56,192 nucleotides of DNA from a virus. Location of the stretch: the IMG/VR virus record IMGVR_UViG_3300008113_000177, positions 1 through 56,192 of that record. One strand, written 5' to 3'. Below the pieces are notes generated by a model. It saw nothing but the letters and a program-made list of their open reading frames with translations. It did not search any database and had not been told where the DNA came from. Positions 54,268-56,192 of the stretch are shown in pieces. Position numbers and translations under genes: made by a program. Every line of letters starts with the position of its first letter. The stretch's first letter is position 1.

Positions 54268-54561
54268 CTATCGTCTGATTGTTTTACTTAGTAACGATTG
54301 TTCCATAAATAGATGCAGCATATCGATATCCTCTGCGATGGTATAGCCTACACCAGCTTTATAGTCGTGTTTCCATACCTCAGCTAGATTCTGTACCCTA
54401 CACACTTCGTATGAGCGTGGTTCCCTAAGCTCACCGATACTTTCAGCGATAGATTCTAGCTGTTGAATACGTTTACTCTTATCCTGGATTGTATGTAAAT
54501 CCCTGATATCTGAAAGGATGTCGAATACGCGTTCCTTGCGTGTCAAATTACCTATTACCAT
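54268..54561 (-). CDS. Small early protein (97 aa), unknown
   Basis: ATG at 54561 is chosen over one at 54621 because GGAAAGTAGGTAGGAT lies immediately upstream. It begins MVIGNLTRKERVFDILSDIR and is helical, with KRIQQLESIAESIGEL. Single-cysteine. It ends about 10 bases before the operator of promoter B. Family not recognised. Confidence 0.73.
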   Translation of the reverse strand: MVIGNLTRKERVFDILSDIRDLHTIQDKSKRIQQLESIAESIGELREPRSYEVCRVQNLAEVWKHDYKAGVGYTIAEDIDMLHLFMEQSLLSKTIRR

Positions 54562-54565
54562 AATC

Positions 54566-54877
54566 CTACCTACTTTCCTGAATACGTATGCTGGCAGCCT
54601 GTACATGAGCGTATGCGTCACCCTTTATAGGGTAAAGCTTCAGATAGTTACGGGTACGCATTAACTTGACGTCAAACCTACCTACTACACTTCCATTCCA
54701 TCCGTCACGCTGAATTACTACGATGTGATTTCCATTGTATGCATGACGTGAGTAGAATGGTAATTCGTTATTTGCTACCTCGAAATCCTTCAAGCTCTTA
54801 TATTCTCTGAATATCCTAACACCACGATTTGATGCATAATCAGCAGCAGATGATGCCACATGAATGTCTAACGTCAT
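54566..54877 (-). CDS. Small basic early protein (103 aa), unknown
   Basis: Full GAAAGGTAGGTAGGT leader. It begins MTLDIHVASSAADYASNRGV and contains a beta-rich middle NHIVVIQRDGWNGSVVGRFDV and a basic end. There is no cysteine. It is preceded by the leader hairpin at 54898-54929. Not recognised. Confidence 0.75.
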   Translation of the reverse strand: MTLDIHVASSAADYASNRGVRIFREYKSLKDFEVANNELPFYSRHAYNGNHIVVIQRDGWNGSVVGRFDVKLMRTRNYLKLYPIKGDAYAHVQAASIRIQESR

Positions 54878-54897
54878 AACCTACCTACCTTTCATCT

Positions 54898-54929
54898 GGT
54901 AGGGTATCCAACGGTATGAATACCCTACC
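54898..54929 (-). other. Leader hairpin upstream of the 103-aa gene
   Basis: GGTAGGGTAT at 54898-54907 pairs perfectly with ATACCCTACC at 54920-54929 around twelve bases. The 3' arm also complements the TAGG leader just downstream, so an alternative pairing could mask the ribosome-binding site. Confidence 0.7.
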
Positions 54930-54937
54930 TGCTATCA

Positions 54938-55243
54938 TTACCTGTACAAATCACCGGGATTCTGTACGCTATCGCGCATTTCTTCGAATGTCTTATCCTT
55001 TAGCTGGACGTTTGTAATGAATGCGTGTACCCGTTTGGTATCAGCTGATTTCAATTTGCTGCTATTCATTATCAAATCCATAATGTCATTCGGTACGTCG
55101 ATACCAGCATACAATCTGCCATTCGTTACGCTATATGATGTGAATACTACGTGTTTAACAGCTTTCCTGCGTTCCGTACAAACGCATATACCTATGGCAT
55201 CATTCATCTGTACGAATAGAATTCCGCTGACGTTTACTTTCAT
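54938..55243 (-). CDS. Small early protein (101 aa), unknown
   Basis: Leader GGATAGGTAGGTAGTT precedes the start. It begins MKVNVSGILFVQMNDAIGIC and shows a compact alpha-beta pattern, with TERRKAVKHVVFTSYSV and DIMDLIMNSSKLKS. Two cysteines in GICVC. Family not recognised. Two bases separate it from the gene upstream. Confidence 0.74.
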   Translation of the reverse strand: MKVNVSGILFVQMNDAIGICVCTERRKAVKHVVFTSYSVTNGRLYAGIDVPNDIMDLIMNSSKLKSADTKRVHAFITNVQLKDKTFEEMRDSVQNPGDLYR

Positions 55244-55245
55244 AA

Positions 55246-55458
55246 CTACCTACCTATCCTTTCCTTGACACAAGTACTTGCGTTCAAATCGTATAGTAAT
55301 ATTGTCTTATTCGGGAATTGTTCAGCTATGGAATCAAACGCATTCATAGCATCATCCAAAGTTTCACACGCGCATTTGACACCATTACCGACAACCCAAA
55401 TACTAAAGCTCGCCCAAACGGATTTTGATGCTAGGCATCTGCATTCTTCTAACGTCAT
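55246..55458 (-). CDS. First gene after promoter A, unknown (70 aa)
   Basis: Full GAAAGGTAGGTAGGT leader; promoter at 55481-55525. It begins MTLEECRCLASKSVWASFSI and has five cysteines (ECRCL, KCACE, STCVK), which could bind metal or form a redox site. Family not recognised. Confidence 0.73.
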   Translation of the reverse strand: MTLEECRCLASKSVWASFSIWVVGNGVKCACETLDDAMNAFDSIAEQFPNKTILLYDLNASTCVKERIGR

Positions 55459-55480
55459 AACCTACCTACCTTTCAATAAG

Positions 55481-55525
55481 AGTATACTACGCTATACGGT
55501 AGTATGTAATGTGAGATATTCCACA
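55481..55525 (-). promoter_or_regulatory. Early promoter with CRP/GlxR-like operator (site A)
   Basis: TGTGAGATATTCCACA at 55510-55525 is the operator. Leftward TATACT at 55481-55486 is the -10 and TTACAT at 55504-55509 a -35 with 17-base spacer. Operator centre to -10 centre is 34 bases, as in sites B and C. Confidence 0.65.
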
Positions 55526-55798
55526 CTAGTCTGCGTCATTCCATAGCAGGATATCGCTGCAATTATCATCGTCGGATAGCACAATCCATCCTGTAGGTTT
55601 GTAGCCATTACGTTCCTCCAGCTGATTGTATATCGTGGCAGATTCCGGTGAATTTGGCATACGCTCAGATGCTGCCGGTTTATAGTACTGTTGCATTTTG
55701 CATAGTCGTTTGTATTCATTACTCCACATACCAGAATGGTAATGTGTGAAATACCAATAGTATCCTTGACATATCGCAAACCTATCGAATGATTCCAT
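55526..55798 (-). CDS. First gene after promoter C, unknown (90 aa)
   Basis: Leader GGAAAGGTAGGGTAGTTAGTT precedes the start. It begins MESFDRFAICQGYYWYFTHY and is aromatic-rich, followed by SNEYKRLCKMQQYYKPAASE and an acidic end (LSDDDNCSDILLWNDAD). Three cysteines. Family not recognised. Its stop is directly next to the operator of promoter A. Confidence 0.74.
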   Translation of the reverse strand: MESFDRFAICQGYYWYFTHYHSGMWSNEYKRLCKMQQYYKPAASERMPNSPESATIYNQLEERNGYKPTGWIVLSDDDNCSDILLWNDAD

Positions 55799-55828
55799 AA
55801 CTAACTACCCTACCTTTCCTACACATCT

Positions 55829-55873
55829 ATTCTACTACACTATCCGGTATCTAAGTATGTGAAGTATCTCACA
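55829..55873 (-). promoter_or_regulatory. Early promoter with CRP/GlxR-like operator (site C)
   Basis: TGTGAAGTATCTCACA at 55858-55873 has both half-sites perfect and TA at the centre, exactly TGTGANNTANNTCACA. Leftward TAGAAT at 55829-55834 is the -10; centre distance is 34 bases. It drives the gene starting at 55798. Confidence 0.68.
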
Positions 55874-55905
55874 CTATCTATCTATCTAACTATCTAAACT
55901 TTGCG

Positions 55906-55958
55906 TCTATCTATCTATCTATCTATCTATCTGCGGAACTGGTATTGGAACTGGCATC
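55906..55958. repeat. Compound repeat: CTAT microsatellite and 12-base direct repeat
   Basis: Nearly seven CTAT units at 55906-55932 are followed by GGAACTGGTATT at 55935-55946 and GGAACTGGCATC at 55947-55958. A shorter CTAT run lies at 55873-55898. The same combination occurs at 51781-51833. Confidence 0.75.
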
Positions 55959-55965
55959 GTGGAAT

Positions 55966-55989
55966 CTGCCAGCCGTTGCCAGCTGGCAG
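55966..55989. other. Hairpin downstream of the right-edge gene
   Basis: CTGCCAGC at 55966-55973 pairs perfectly with GCTGGCAG at 55982-55989 around eight bases. It lies after the stop of the partial leftward gene. There is no T-run, so it may be a processing site or a factor-dependent stop. Confidence 0.55.
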
Positions 55990-56023
55990 GTATCGCACAC
56001 GTATGCTGCCGATTAGCCTGGAG

Positions 56024-56192
56024 TTAGCCTACCCTGCATTTGTCAAGCTTCAATACTGGCAGGGTATCGCCTGTAATATCAGACTCTGCAGCAAAACCGG
56101 TAAATCGTTTACCGTTTACCCGTACCGTAGCCGTTGCAAAATTACCGAATTGTTCGAAATAATCCACGCGCCTAACTTTGTTATAACCTTCA
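56024..56192 (-). CDS. Partial small early protein, N-terminus beyond window (55 aa visible)
   Basis: The leftward frame is open from the edge to TAA at 56024. The visible part reads EGYNKVRRVDYFEQFGNFAT and ends LPVLKLDKCRVG; a small beta-rich basic domain is likely. The family is not recognised. If the genome were circular, simple joining to the left-edge partial gene would put the two in different frames, so they are listed separately. Confidence 0.68.
   Translation of the reverse strand, partial: EGYNKVRRVDYFEQFGNFATATVRVNGKRFTGFAAESDITGDTLPVLKLDKCRVG

Noticed and set aside
55873-55932. CRISPR array suggested by short repeats
   Set aside because: The repeats are four-base microsatellites without spacers or cas genes.
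1-56192. Integrase, attachment site or lysogeny module
   Set aside because: No tyrosine or complete serine recombinase and no CI/Cro pair were found; the recombinase-like HTH at 43703 lacks a catalytic domain.
1-56192. Terminal direct repeats or circular overlap
   Set aside because: The first and last tens of bases share no sequence, and direct joining breaks the frame of the two edge genes.

Overview
The window is most of a tailed double-stranded DNA phage genome, probably a podovirus with a short tail. It carries a complete head module (zinc-finger terminase-like protein, large terminase, P22-type portal, scaffold, HK97-fold capsid, two adaptors, nozzle). No tape-measure, tail-tube or sheath genes are seen. 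Three long ejection-type proteins follow, one of 2,849 residues, and then a cysteine-peptidase-type lysin. No integrase, tRNA gene, transposon or CRISPR array was recognised, so a lytic lifestyle is the simplest reading. Both window edges cut through leftward genes; the ends neither overlap nor join in frame.

Host. Two independent DNA signals point, as an inference, to an actinobacterium of moderate GC. At least six genes between 2.4 and 11.1 kb have a -10 hexamer exactly six bases before the start codon and no ribosome-binding site, the pattern of leaderless mRNA. The small leftward genes near both ends are preceded by CRP/GlxR-like operators (TGTGA-N6-TCACA type) at a fixed distance upstream of a -10 box.

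Layout. Bases 1-1788: tightly packed small leftward genes. Bases 1789-2450: divergent control region. Bases 2451-11054: metabolic and accessory genes on both strands (SNase-like nuclease, DNA methyltransferase, a Tad2/DUF2829 protein, DUF5872, HNH nuclease, SSB, ThyX, dUTPase, a LuxR-type HTH, a group of small lysine-rich proteins, DUF3310). Bases 11091-43204: rightward late genes for packaging, head, tail, ejection and lysis, including a tandem-duplicated tail-fibre cassette. Bases 43246-51782: leftward replication and recombination genes (helicase DnaB, putative loader, initiator with internal iterons, Gp157, ERF annealase, VRR-NUC nuclease). Bases 51850-56192: leftward small unknown genes, each with a repetitive TAGG leader, continuing in style the left-end genes.

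How it fits together. Replication probably starts at an iteron block. One copy lies in the middle of the initiator gene (47.05-47.14 kb) and a diverged copy sits next to an AT-rich palindrome at 5.25-5.37 kb. ThyX and dUTPase supply thymidylate, SSB and ERF support recombination-dependent replication, and two DUF2829 proteins may counter Thoeris-type immunity. Most attractive for follow-up are the operator-controlled early promoters, the leaderless gene set, the duplicated origin-like block and the giant virion protein.
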